A DNA stretch of 64,000 nt from Helichrysum umbraculigerum (Eukaryota > Streptophyta > Magnoliopsida > Asterales > Asteraceae). The first letter of the stretch is position 1; each line of letters begins with the position of its first letter. The position numbers were made by a program, and so were the translations under genes. The stretch is taken from positions 19,545,501 to 19,609,500 of the forward strand of contig CATIUR010000001.1 of NCBI GenBank assembly GCA_949592205.1, given 5' to 3'. This document shows positions 33,425 through 43,275 of the stretch, one piece after another. A model generated the notes under the pieces. The model saw only the letters and a program-made list of their open reading frames with translations. It had not been told where the DNA came from and did no database searches.

Positions 33425-33792
33425 CTGCTCCCGAGTTTTTTAGTGAAAGAATAGAAGAGAAAAAGATAAAAAAATGATAGAAAAGAAAAGAGAAGAAATA
33501 ATATTTATGTGTTCCCGAGTTGAAAAGAATTGAAAACAAGAGAAAAGAAATTTATATGGATTCGTGTTCCTGAATTGGAGAGAAATGGAAGGAAGACACA
33601 TGTTATAACTTATTTGATCTTACATCCTTCCATTTCTTCCCACTTTTGGAGAGAAAGTTCGTAGAGAAAAGAAGTTCAAATCCTCCTCCCACTTCTTTCC
33701 CTTCTCTCCGTAAACAAAACTTTGGAACACAATATCATTCGTATTTCTTTCACCTTCTCTTCTCTTCTTCCAAAAAAATAACTCGGGAGCAG
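33425..33792. mobile_element. Inverted-repeat element (MITE-like), 368 bp
   Basis: CTGCTCCCGAGTT begins the left arm and AACTCGGGAGCAG closes the right. The arms continue imperfectly into GAAGAGAAA-type text. The centre repeats TCCCGAGTTG-AAAGAATTGAAAA text. I could not find a convincing TSD, so the superfamily is undecided. Confidence 0.55.
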
Positions 33793-34366
33793 AAAGTCGA
33801 TGAGTGACACTGTAGCTCCCCAAGTTACCGATTTCACTTAATTAATTTAAAGTGTAAGACGTTAAAGTCAAATTAGGAATCATTTAGGATAACAGTTAAA
33901 CCTATAATCATTAGTACAACTTAGGAAATGTAAACATTTTACTTATCGCCGAGTTATTTACTTATACAAATATTAAAATTCAAAATTTTATGAATCTGCG
34001 AATCATAAATGTAATATGTGAACTAGCAAATGTTTTTCCAGTATTAGTAGTGTGTGTAAATATGTGATTGAATATGTTGTATGAACTGATAGTCAGTATG
34101 TTCGACTAACTCAACGAGTTTAGTAAGAGCTCGTCGAGTATTCTGTTATAGTACACTTTGTATTTCATATGTCATTCGATTTTACATTGGTATTTGTCTG
34201 TTGAGCAGATCGAGTCATTCCACACGAAAGAATCCTCAGAATCTCTTGGAACCTGTCGAAGATCCAGAATCTTTACTAATAAGGAAATCAAAACATATCA
34301 AGATTACGTCAGGTTTAGATACCCGAATCACATACCGATTCATCCACTGAGTCAGAACTATTCCTA

Positions 34367-34690
34367 ATGGGTGAACGAAGAAGCTTAAGAGACTTTGGAA
34401 GACCAACTGCAATTGGTACAACACCGATCCTGAAGGGACCTCAAAACAAACCGAGTCACTTTGAATTCAAATCTCAGTTTGTGGAGATGATTGCTAAGAG
34501 TTGTACTTTCGTTGGAAACCACAATGAAGATCCTAATGATCACCTTGAAAGTTTCGTCTAAATCTGTAACTTGTTTCGTATTGCAGGTATAGAAGAAGAC
34601 ATGCAAAGGTGATCGATTTCCCTTTTCATCACTAAAAGGAGCTGCAAAAGCATGGTTTAAGTCTCTGAGCGCTAAAGAAAGTGATACTTA
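34367..34690 (+). pseudogene. Degraded Ty3/gypsy Gag fragment
   Basis: The open part (34367-34561) contains GPQNKPSHFEFKSQFVEMIA, CTFVGNHNEDPNDHLESFV, then a stop and ICNLFRIAGIEEDM in the same register, followed by frame breaks around AKAWFKSLS-like text. This pattern is the retrotransposon gag domain of Athila/Tat-type elements. No LTR, PBS or pol is visible around it. Neighbouring sequence with CGAGTTTAG/CTCGTCGAG may be further remnant. Confidence 0.6.
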
Positions 34691-34809
34691 GACGGAGGCC
34701 ACACGTACACCACAACTAGTATTATGTTCCAACATCATATTTTTTTTATGTTCTTATATAAACGTTCTTATCTTATTATCATATAATAAACAAAATGAAA
34801 CCCAATACT

Positions 34810-34995
34810 CAGGGGCGGAGCTAGGAAAATTATACGGAAGGGGCAAAAATAAAATTATTTTGTGTTTTATATAGTTTTGAGGGAGTAAAATCTTAAATTT
34901 GTCATTAATACCTTAAATTTTTTTTATTTTTACGTAATTTCAGAATTATTACGGGGGCAGCTGCCCCCACTGCCCTCATTCTAGCTCCGCCCCTG
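34810..34995. mobile_element. hAT-type MITE, 186 bp, 8-bp TSD
   Basis: The terminal inverted repeats are CAGGGGCGGAGCTAG and CTAGCTCCGCCCCTG. It is flanked by the 8-bp duplication CCAATACT (34802-34809 and 34996-35003). The end sequence and 8-bp TSD identify the hAT superfamily. An internal GGGGGCAGCTGCCCCC palindrome lies near the right end. Confidence 0.92.
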
Positions 34996-35003
34996 CCAAT
35001 ACT

Positions 35004-36333
35004 CGTAGATATGAAGTTAGTTAAATTTATATGTAAATTTTTTGATAAATTCACTTCAAGTGTTATCTCGAATGTATTCTGCAATTGGATGTGCTTGACA
35101 CAACCTATATTTATATAGTAGTATTAATATAAAACAAAATGAAATGATGTAAATATTGAGTTGGTCAAACTAAATTCGAAGTTAAAATTTTGTGTTATTG
35201 GTTTTTTTTTTTTTTCTTCACGTGATCGATTCTGGCGACAAAAAATAAAACTCAACATTTCATATCCTATGATTTGTATTTGTTATTTGAAATCACTTTA
35301 ATATATACTCTACTTATCATAAAATAGTATTCTCTGTGAGGTTTTTACAATAACCATCATTATTACTTAGTTGTAATCAAAGAAAGTAGTAAAAGATGAA
35401 TGTAAGAATAATCATTTTATCTATCTATCTATCTATCTATTAAGATGATATGTAAACGCAAATTGAAACTTAACCACTTATCATCGAAATGACAATAAAT
35501 ATCCTTGCACAATCACGATACAAATTACAAACCAGTTGAGGGAAGTATATGGCTTATATGTTGAATGTGAGTAATAAAAATTGAATTTAATGAAACGAGA
35601 CTTAACAACATTATTAGAAACCGTAGTATTTCACCAAAGGGTCATTTGTCTAGTGGTATTGAGGTAGCCCTCAACTTTGTGGTAAATATTAGTGGGTTAT
35701 TTTTGTATATATTTGTATGGTAGTAGTGGCAGGATACTTGCTTTTCTAAATAAAAAAAGAAACCGTACTATTTCAGTTTGTAAAAGTCTTATGTAAAATT
35801 CATATTATTCTCGAGGGCGATTTTACGTTGGGGGCAAGGTGGGCAGCCGCCCTCACCAAGTTTTTAAGAGCGGAGAAAAATTTTGTAGTTTTCGATAGAA
35901 TTTGCATATTGCCTCCGTAAGTAATAAATACAAAACAGTTACAATAACTTCACTATATTTGTATTTAGTCTAGTAGTGGAGATGTGAGTTTTATGTTCAA
36001 GAAGTCCAAAGTTCACTCTCCCCTTGTCGTGTCTTTTATTTTTCCCCCTTCTTTCTCATTGTATATAATTATCCTTTTTATTATCAGCTTTATTTTTTCC
36101 TCTTCTTTCTCATTGTATATAATCCTTTTTATTTTTTACTTCTCTGAGTACTTTTTTCTCATTGTATATAATTAATGTAATACTTAATTTTTTCCTTTCT
36201 ATTTCATTCTTTCTTATTTTTTCCAATTGTATACAATTAATGTAACACTTATTTTAAATCAACATAATGTTACTTAAACAGTTAAACTATATATCTTAAT
36301 GACTACAATTTTTTTTCTTTTTCTTCATAATCT
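35004..36333. other. AT-rich intergenic DNA
   Basis: No gene could be supported. It contains an (ATCT)n run at about 35418-35442. A short GC-rich patch (about 35815-35865, GGGGGCAAGGTGGGCAGCCGCCCTC) may be a decayed MITE end. Pyrimidine-rich text with repeated TTCTCATTGTATATAAT occurs at 36040-36240. Confidence 0.4.
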
Positions 36334-36349
36334 ACACACACACACACAA

Positions 36350-36405
<56 letters not shown>
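36334..36405. repeat. Compound (AC)n(AT)n microsatellite
   Basis: An (AC)n run with one interruption passes into about 22 AT repeats, ending TATAG. The last five bases are the left TSD of the following retrotransposon. Confidence 0.95.
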
Positions 36406-36407
<2 letters not shown>

Positions 36408-37434
36408 TTGAGTCACTGGTCGCTGACCATGATGAAGTCACTGGTCGCTGACCAACTCAACTATTCACTACTCAATGAAGAAATGGATTGTATCGAAGCT
36501 GCTGTTGCTGATAATGGGTTTCGCTGATCGTCATTCATTCTGTTCGATATTCTGAGGAAGATTTAAAGCTCAACTTGGTGTGTCGCTGATCAACATCAGC
36601 GAGAGCCTTACTTCTTCAAATCAATAAAGGCAAAAGTCACTGCCAGAATAACAGCTAGTCACTAAAGATCTTTGGTTCAATTCATTCTACAAGAGCATGT
36701 TAGCTCGCAGTGAGTGAGGAGGATTGCTGCATCTTCAGTGACTATTCAATAAAGCCTCTCAATCATCAAGTACTGTACTTATCTATACATCAGCAAGAGT
36801 GTTTCAGTTCGAAGTATGTCCGAAAGATTACGTGGCAGCAAGTGATTGGTTTTAAGGTAACGAGATATTTGCGGTAACAGAATTGGGACCCGCATAATAT
36901 CGGTTCATCAGAGTTCAAACCAATCAAGCAGCAACACGTGTCCTTCCAAGATCCTATTTTGTAGGCGATATTTTAGGAACTCTTGTAGTATAAATAGTTC
37001 AGTGTTTTGTACTGTAGAGGCTAGTCGTTCAATTCGTGTTAATCACTTGTGTGTCAGTGAGTAGTTTGTCTAAGCACGATTTAGCGATTCATAGAGTGAA
37101 CAGTCAGCGTGTTTGTCCACTGCTGTTCATCTCGATTGTAATAGTTTAGCTAAGTGGTTGAATTGGATTAACTTTGGTTAATCCATTCCGCATTCAACAC
37201 TTGTGAATTTTATGATCAATACAATTCACCATTTCAGCTACTATTACATTGTTCTTTGATATTGTCATATATGTTATCTGATATACTCTGTTTCTGTTAT
37301 AACGATTAAGAACTTTTAATTAACTTAGTTAAAATCAGAAAAAGTTTTTAATTGTATTCAACCCCCCCTTCTACAATTAAACTTTACACTTTGCGATTCC
37401 AAATCACTAATCAATAGTGAATACGGGACTATCA
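36406..37434 (+). repeat. 5' LTR of the pol-less element
   Basis: It begins TGTTGAGTCACTGG and ends CGGGACTATCA. The first 35 bp contain a short repeat (GTCACTGGTCGCTGACCA twice). A TATA box is at 36989-36997. Confidence 0.93.
36989..36997 (+). promoter_or_regulatory. LTR TATA box
   Basis: TATAAATAG lies within the LTR, conserved in both copies (second at about 48448). About 25-30 bp downstream is a TTTTGTACTGTAGAGG stretch that could hold the start site. Position and sequence fit a plant Pol II core promoter. Confidence 0.6.
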
Positions 37435-37436
37435 AT

Positions 37437-37450
37437 TGGTATCAGAGCAG
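37437..37450 (+). other. Primer-binding site, initiator Met-tRNA type
   Basis: TGGTATCAGAGCAG starts two bases after the 5' LTR. It is the same primer class as the Tekay-like element. Confidence 0.88.
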
Positions 37451-37482
37451 AGTTGGTTTAACTTCAATTAACCAGGTCTGCA

Positions 37483-39168
37483 ATGGAATCTGTAAAGTAC
37501 AGCTGTGTTGACTCTGACTATCAAAAGGGAAATGGTTCTACAACCAAACCTCCAGCTTTTGATCCTTCAAGGATTGAAACTTGGATGTCCCGGATGATGA
37601 TGTTTTTGGACTTAGTTGATGACCGTCTTTGTAATATCATAACCAATGGTCCACATATCCCAACTACTATTGTTCCTACTGTAATTGCAACAGCTACTAC
37701 TCCAGCTATACCAGAAATGGTTTTACCTAAAAGAGAGGAACAATGGACTGATGAGGATAGGCAATTGGTTAGACTTGATAAACAAGCTAAAATCTACATA
37801 GGCATGGCACTTCCTGATGAAGTGTTCGAATCAATCAGGCTTTGTAGAACTGCTAAAGATATGTGGGATACCCTTAGGAATATATATATTGGAACTCCTG
37901 ATATTATTCGCTGCAGGGAAGTCAATCTCACTCGCCAGTACGAGCTGTTCGCAATGGAACCAAATGAATCTATGTCTTCCACTTACACCAGATACCAGTC
38001 ACTGATGAACAAAATGGAGAAGGCTGGTATAGGCAAGGAACAGAGATTTGTTGTTGAAAAATTTCTTGAGTTGCTGCCAAGAAAAATCTGGGGAACCATT
38101 GCAACATGTACCAGACAGAGAAATGATTATTCAATTCTGAATTTAACTCAGGTGTATGGTATTTTGCTCAATTGGGAGCAGTCTGAAAAGCAAGCTGATC
38201 AGAGTGAGCATATTCGTGCTACTCTTGGAAGTCAGAAGATATCCAATGCCCTTGTAGCAGAGCTTGATGAAATCGATCAAAGACAGAAGTCAAAAGTGTC
38301 CAAGAAAAGTTCGAAGTCACTGATAGCTGAAGAAGAAGGTGGTCAAGATGAAGAACAGTCAGAATATGAGTATGATGAAGGATTGAATAAGCTTGAAAAG
38401 AATATGGCCATGATGGTTGCTAATTTCAGAAGGAACACAAGACCAAAAAGATTCACTGGTGCTCCATCATCTGATAAATTTCAATCCAAAGGTGAATGCT
38501 ACAAATGTGGCAAAATTGGTCATTTTGCAGCTGAATGCAGATCAAAGTCAGTAAATCAAGTCCCTGAACCCGTGCCAGACTTCAAAAATGATAAGTACAA
38601 CAAGTACAAGGCAAAATACAAAAAACTGAAGGCATTGGCTAAATCTGGAAAGAAGAATGGAAAAGGTTTCATCGCTGAAGAAGGTTCATTCAGTGATTCT
38701 GACTCCTCATCATCAGATGAAGAAGAAGCAATGATTTGTTTAGATAAAGAGTACTGTCTGATGGCTGATGACACTGAACTTCTTGAAGACATCAAAGAAG
38801 TCACTCCTAAATGTTCAGCATCTGAATGGGATCCTGAAACTCTTTACAAGATACATTGCTTTAAAACATATACAGCTGCTGAAAAGGATAATGTCTTTGA
38901 GTCTTTGATAGTTGACTTATCAAATGCTCATGATATTCAAAGAGGGCAGAAACGTAAAATCAGTGATTTACAATCCAAACTTAATGACCAAAATGAAAAT
39001 GAGTCAAGAATGAAGAAATTAAAACTGGACCTTGATGCACAAACTTATGCAAATCAAGTGTGTGTTCAAGAAAAGGTTAAATTTGAAACACAATTTCAAC
39101 AGCTTAAAAAGGTCATGGAATTTTGGTGTAAGTCAAATGATAAAGTCAATCACTGTGTAAATAATTAA
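37483..39168 (+). CDS. Copia-type Gag polyprotein
   Basis: The ORF is 561 codons, beginning shortly after the PBS. Residues about 20-240 form a UBN2/copia Gag capsid-like region (FDPSRIETWMSRMMMFLD; AKDMWDTLRNIYIG; LTRQYELFAMEPNESMSSTY; VEKFLELLPRK). A CCHC zinc knuckle, CYKCGKIGHFAAEC, sits near residue 338. It is followed by a lysine-rich stretch, an acidic serine run (SDSDSSSSDEEEA) and a helical C-terminus. It ends at a TAA (39166-39168), after which the same frame stays open for another 145 codons, so the stop may be a mutation in a longer Gag. It would form particles and bind the element RNA. Confidence 0.88.
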   Translation: MESVKYSCVDSDYQKGNGSTTKPPAFDPSRIETWMSRMMMFLDLVDDRLCNIITNGPHIPTTIVPTVIATATTPAIPEMVLPKREEQWTDEDRQLVRLDKQAKIYIGMALPDEVFESIRLCRTAKDMWDTLRNIYIGTPDIIRCREVNLTRQYELFAMEPNESMSSTYTRYQSLMNKMEKAGIGKEQRFVVEKFLELLPRKIWGTIATCTRQRNDYSILNLTQVYGILLNWEQSEKQADQSEHIRATLGSQKISNALVAELDEIDQRQKSKVSKKSSKSLIAEEEGGQDEEQSEYEYDEGLNKLEKNMAMMVANFRRNTRPKRFTGAPSSDKFQSKGECYKCGKIGHFAAECRSKSVNQVPEPVPDFKNDKYNKYKAKYKKLKALAKSGKKNGKGFIAEEGSFSDSDSSSSDEEEAMICLDKEYCLMADDTELLEDIKEVTPKCSASEWDPETLYKIHCFKTYTAAEKDNVFESLIVDLSNAHDIQRGQKRKISDLQSKLNDQNENESRMKKLKLDLDAQTYANQVCVQEKVKFETQFQQLKKVMEFWCKSNDKVNHCVNN

Positions 39169-39788
39169 ATTCCAAAACAAGTCAAAGCTATTTTGGGAGG
39201 AAATTATGAATATGCTGCATCCCTTGCTGATTCAACAATGGTTGACCCTGTTTTTGATCCAAATGGTAATTTTTCAGAAGCTGTATTTGAACCCATCTCC
39301 ATCTTCAGTGAGCCACGACCAAACTATTTTACTAAAAGCAAGTTGGTCACTGAAAACACTGATGTCTTAAATGGTAACAATGAGATGAATGTTTTAAAAA
39401 CTGCCAAATCATCAGTAACTTCACATCTCATCGCTGATAATCAAACAATAATCAGCAACTTCATTGACACTGTATCTGTCACTGAGACAACCTCCATCAG
39501 TGACCTAAAGTCAAAGATGCAAGAAGTAACAATCAGCAAGAAAAGTTGTGTGATTGTGTCAGATCAGCAACTTAAAAAGAGAAAAACAAAAAGGCCGGCT
39601 ATTTGAACAAAAAGTGTTATAAATGTGGCAACAGGCAACATGTGTCATCTGAATGTTCTGTTACACCTTTTGAAAAACAAAACATCATCAGTGAACATTC
39701 AGATACGATTTATTCAAATCAATGGAAGCCTAAACCAGCGCTTGGTCACTATGAACCTATCTCTGGATGGGTTCATCAACTGGACTAA
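39169..39788 (+). pseudogene. Gag C-terminal extension and start of a lost pol
   Basis: Frame 1 continues after the TAA to 39606 with S/T-rich, low-complexity text. A shifted frame (39603-39788) then contains a second CCHC knuckle, CYKCGNRQHVSSEC, and ends LGHYEPISGWVHQLD. In copia elements this is about where Gag passes into protease and integrase, but coding stops here. Either pol was deleted at this point or the lineage lacks it. Confidence 0.6.
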
Positions 39789-40268
39789 TCATATAGTTCA
39801 TATAGTCTCATGAGTATTTATTATGTTGTCATACTTGTTTTATATCAGTGACTTAATTTCTTCTAAGCTGATTTTGTTAGTATTCTAAGTTGTAACTTAA
39901 TCAGTGATGAAGCAATCTAATGATATACAACTTATACACAACATAATCTATATTCATGATTTATTATAAAAAAAAAAAAAAAAATAAATAAATCTCTCTT
40001 GCCTAAATAAAGAATAATAATCTTTTTTCTTTATTTATAAAATGATCACATCTCTATGGTTTATTCAGTATTCTAAGTTGTGTTTAAACCAGCGAGACTA
40101 CATCATTGCCTAAATAAAGAAATAATGTTATTATTCTTGATTTTTTTTGTGTGGTAAATCAAGAAATTGGTTATGTATCTTCAGTATCTTTCAAACTCAC
40201 TGAAGATATCATTTAATGGTGATTTTCAATCAACAAAACATTCGTTATATTTAGTACATTGTGTATTT
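39789..40268. other. Non-coding segment left of the nested solo LTR
   Basis: AT-rich, with an A-run (39967-39984) and the phrase TATTCTAAGTTGT(A) repeated. No protease, integrase or RT motif is present in any frame. It ends with the TATTT TSD of the nested LTR. Confidence 0.5.
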
Positions 40269-40686
40269 TGTAACACCCGCCAAATTAGGACTAGTAAATA
40301 GTGCCTAATTCACTGTTAATACATGTAATTAGTTCTGTATTAGGCTAATTTATGTATCAAAATATATATGGTTGAATATATACGAAAATGCGATTTGATT
40401 AAATCGTACGCAATTTAAATCGAATGTAATTCGGTTCAATTAAATACGGACGTTGGTGAACAATTTTATTAAATAATTTAATGTTATTTAACAACACGAG
40501 AATATCCAAAAATATTATTTTATAATATTTCACACTCATATTATATTGAACAGATAACGCCTATACTGAAAAATATTAAACGCGCAAACAAACAGAACAA
40601 GATAAAGTTACCTTTTATAACGCAATTACTAAGTATTTGGGAAAATAATTCAACAAAAATATTGGGTAATTTACTGTATTTTAAAA

Positions 40687-40817
40687 GGGAGCTGATAAAT
40701 CCAAGGATACTTTTACTAAATTCACGGAAATATGTGCATAATCAGTTGTACAGTAAGCATTAAGAGTTGTACATTTCCGTGAATTTAGTAAAAATATCCT
40801 TGGATTTATCAGCTCCC
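40687..40817. mobile_element. Foldback MITE, 131 bp, 9-bp TSD
   Basis: Arms of about 45 bp, starting GGGAGCTGATAAATCC and ending GGATTTATCAGCTCCC, pair almost perfectly around a 41-bp loop. It is flanked by ATTTTAAAA (40678-40686 and 40818-40826). The 9-bp TSD suggests the Mutator superfamily. It is nested in the solo LTR. Confidence 0.92.
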
Positions 40818-41329
40818 ATTTTAAAATGTATATTCAAACCTATAAAACAATTATTTAACGTTTAAACGATCGGGAAAACGACCACTGCACGGAGCATGAA
40901 CGCGAGGATTAAAATTTTGGGACACACCCACAATGGGTGGGCCCCACCAGCCGGCCAAGAGAAAAGGGGGGAAACCCCTTTCCCTTTTCTTCATTTCTAT
41001 CCATCTCTCTCTCTCTCTCTCTCTCTCCTCTCTTCTTTTTCTCTTAACCAAATCACCACCAACACCACACAAATTCACCAAAAACTACCATCAAACGCAC
41101 TCGGATTTCACTACTACTTTGGAATAAAAGAACCACCTCGACACGATCTATCATCCTATCTTCTCGGAATTTCAATCCGACACTTTGTAAGTTTTCGACA
41201 AATCCCGAAATCTCTCGTTTTTAATTGTTTTTACTTGTTAGTGGGTTGTAACAACTTATAATGTCCAAATATGGGTTGGGTAAAAGTTTTGTACCGAACG
41301 GTGGCCGGAAAACTCATTTTCGACACAAA

Positions 41330-41625
41330 CTCCGGCCAACAGACCGCAACGTCGCAGTTGGCCCAGACATATTGCTACGTCAGCTGCGACGTCGCAATAC
41401 TAATCACCACGTCGAATATAGCGACATCATCCCTAACGTCGCCTTAACTGGCGGATGTCGCACTTAGCGACGCAAACCCTTACGTCGCAGAAATCAACAA
41501 CGTCGCATATATCGACGCCACGTACAACGTCGCATTAAATTGCGAAAGTCGCACATAGCGACGCCGTGCTCAACGTCGCAGTCAGGATCTACGACGTCGC
41601 ACCCAACGTCGCACAAACCAGAACC
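41330..41625. repeat. CGACGTCGCA motif array in the solo LTR
   Basis: More than ten ACGTCGCA or related ATGTCGCA/GCGACG motifs occur in about 300 bp, mostly on one strand. Because ACGT and CGACGTCG are self-complementary, many sites are palindromic. The array is at the same relative LTR position as the GTCGCA array of the family at 5728. Confidence 0.75.
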
Positions 41626-41768
41626 TCAAAAACACATATTTTTACTAAGTGTCGAGACTCGAAATTTATCACTCGATTTTACCCAAATTCGGATCCAGAT
41701 GCGTTTTTCGTCAAAGCAATATAGTAGAAATAAAAAATTTTCAAGCTGACCTGGCAGCTCGACCCCAG

Positions 41769-41850
41769 CCAGGGGCTCTGCCCCTTGGACCCCGCCAGGG
41801 GCTGCCGCCCCTTGGACCCCGCTACCAGGGGCGCTGCCCCCGGACCCCCG
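41769..41850. repeat. GC-rich tandem repeat with internal hairpins
   Basis: Three imperfect units of about 26-30 bp start CCAGGGGC at 41769, 41795 and 41825. Each contains AGGGGC followed within 3-4 bases by GCCCCT or GCCCCC, so each unit can fold on itself. The segment is a sharp GC island in the LTR. Confidence 0.85.
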
Positions 41851-42935
41851 TACTTAGATTTCGTAGACACATTTCACACCAAACATCAAACTTGTATAAC
41901 ACTTTGAAACTAACAAAATAACATCAAGATCATTATTACCAATAATCACCAACGGGCCGTACGCGTTTTCAAACACTTAAACTATCCACCGAATTGGGAA
42001 CAATTGGACATTATAGTTGGACGAACAACTACAAGGTAGTCTTATTAGATACCTTCGCATATTATAACCATCGCGTGTCGTGGACACCCTCAGGTTACAA
42101 GTCTTTGGACTTCATCACTCGGCTAATCAACTTATGTTTATTTAAACGCTTACAGACTCAGGTGAGTCTCAAAGCCCCTCTTTTTACTATTTTACTCAGG
42201 GGTGTGATATATTGCTTATTTTAACATGTGAACGCAAGTACAACTTTTACATATACTACATGAGTTTTACTCTAATCATTTAAAGTCCTCCGTCAGCATA
42301 GTTGTTAATACGTTGTAGCGTGAATATTAGTTTATGGTACCATATAGGATTGACCCTCCTCGTTCGGGTTAGCAAGCACTAACCGGGTAAACGGACGTAC
42401 TAATATTTGGGAAGACGAATGTTGATTAGGCATTCGTGGAGGCACCTCGCCCGGAATTCTCTATAGGGGACCCGGCCCTCGAGTTAAGCTCAACTATGTG
42501 CTCATGGCTGTATACACGATTACTATCATTTTATTTGCTGGATGCAAATCATTTATTAAATCTTGCGGTTCATACTATATTAATTGATTTCAAACCTGTG
42601 AGCTCACCAGCTTTAGCTGACCCATTTAGCATGTATCGCAGGTACCAAGCAGTAGGTTGCTTCTGCTTCAGGACTTTTAGCTCGAGTCAGCATACAGACG
42701 TTTGAGATTTTCTTGCATTAGTATATTTTGTACAAGTACTTATGTACTGAAATTTCCTTTTATTTAAACTCGAGCTATGTAATGCTATAAATGTTGTAAA
42801 CATTTCAATATGAATATATTTTGTTAAAACGACGCATATAGAGTCGTTTACTATTTATCTTTGTGCTTTGTTATTGATTAGTAACACCCAACTCGTGCTT
42901 CCGCAAATCATTAAATTTGGGGGTGTTACATATTT

Positions 42936-43275
42936 AAATTAACGGATTTCAAAAATAAATGTTTTACGGTATATCGGAAAAATCGCGCGCTTCTGACACT
43001 CTCTTTCCTACGTCAGCGTACTTTTTCCGGCACACCACTCCCATCACCATTAATGCCACCACGCACCACCATCATAACCCTCTCCACCTCTACATCTTCC
43101 ACCACGACTGCCCACGTTGTTTTCATATCAGCCACACGATCATTAGTAAAGTGTACTATTTAAACCTACAAATCAGCAACTTGTCATCTTTTACACTTTA
43201 CTAATTTTCGAAAAACCTTTGGCATTTCAAAACCCTAAAATAAGTGTTTAATCAAAGATTTTCAAAGGTTCTGTA
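42936..43275. other. Non-coding leader upstream of the accessory ORFs
   Basis: No pol motif is present. The stretch has C/A-rich text (CACCACCATCATAACCC) and AAACCCTAAAA just before the ATG at 43276, resembling a plant 5' leader. A promoter was not identified. Confidence 0.4.

Larger units (their letters stand above)
40269..42930 (+). mobile_element. Nested solo LTR, Tekay-related family, TSD TATTT
   Basis: It begins TGTAACACCCGCC and ends TTGGGGGTGTTACA, with TATTT on each side (40264-40268 and 42931-42935). It is 2,662 bp. Shared landmarks with the LTR at 5728 (GACGTTGGTGA near the start, AGTAACACCC...TGCTTCCGCAAA...GGGGGTGTTACA at the end, TTTAGCATGT) show a related but diverged family. 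It contains a nested MITE (40687-40817), a CGACGTCGCA motif array, a (CT)n run (about 41006-41032) and a GC-rich repeat. No internal domain is present. Confidence 0.9.

Noticed and set aside
35635..35750. Possible SINE (TCTAGTGGTATTGAGG resembles an A box)
   Set aside because: No B box, tail or TSD could be found.
39789..43275. Hidden pol gene of the pol-less element
   Set aside because: I looked for protease DTG/DSG, integrase H2C2 and YVDD-type motifs on both strands; none was found, and most of the interval is a nested solo LTR.
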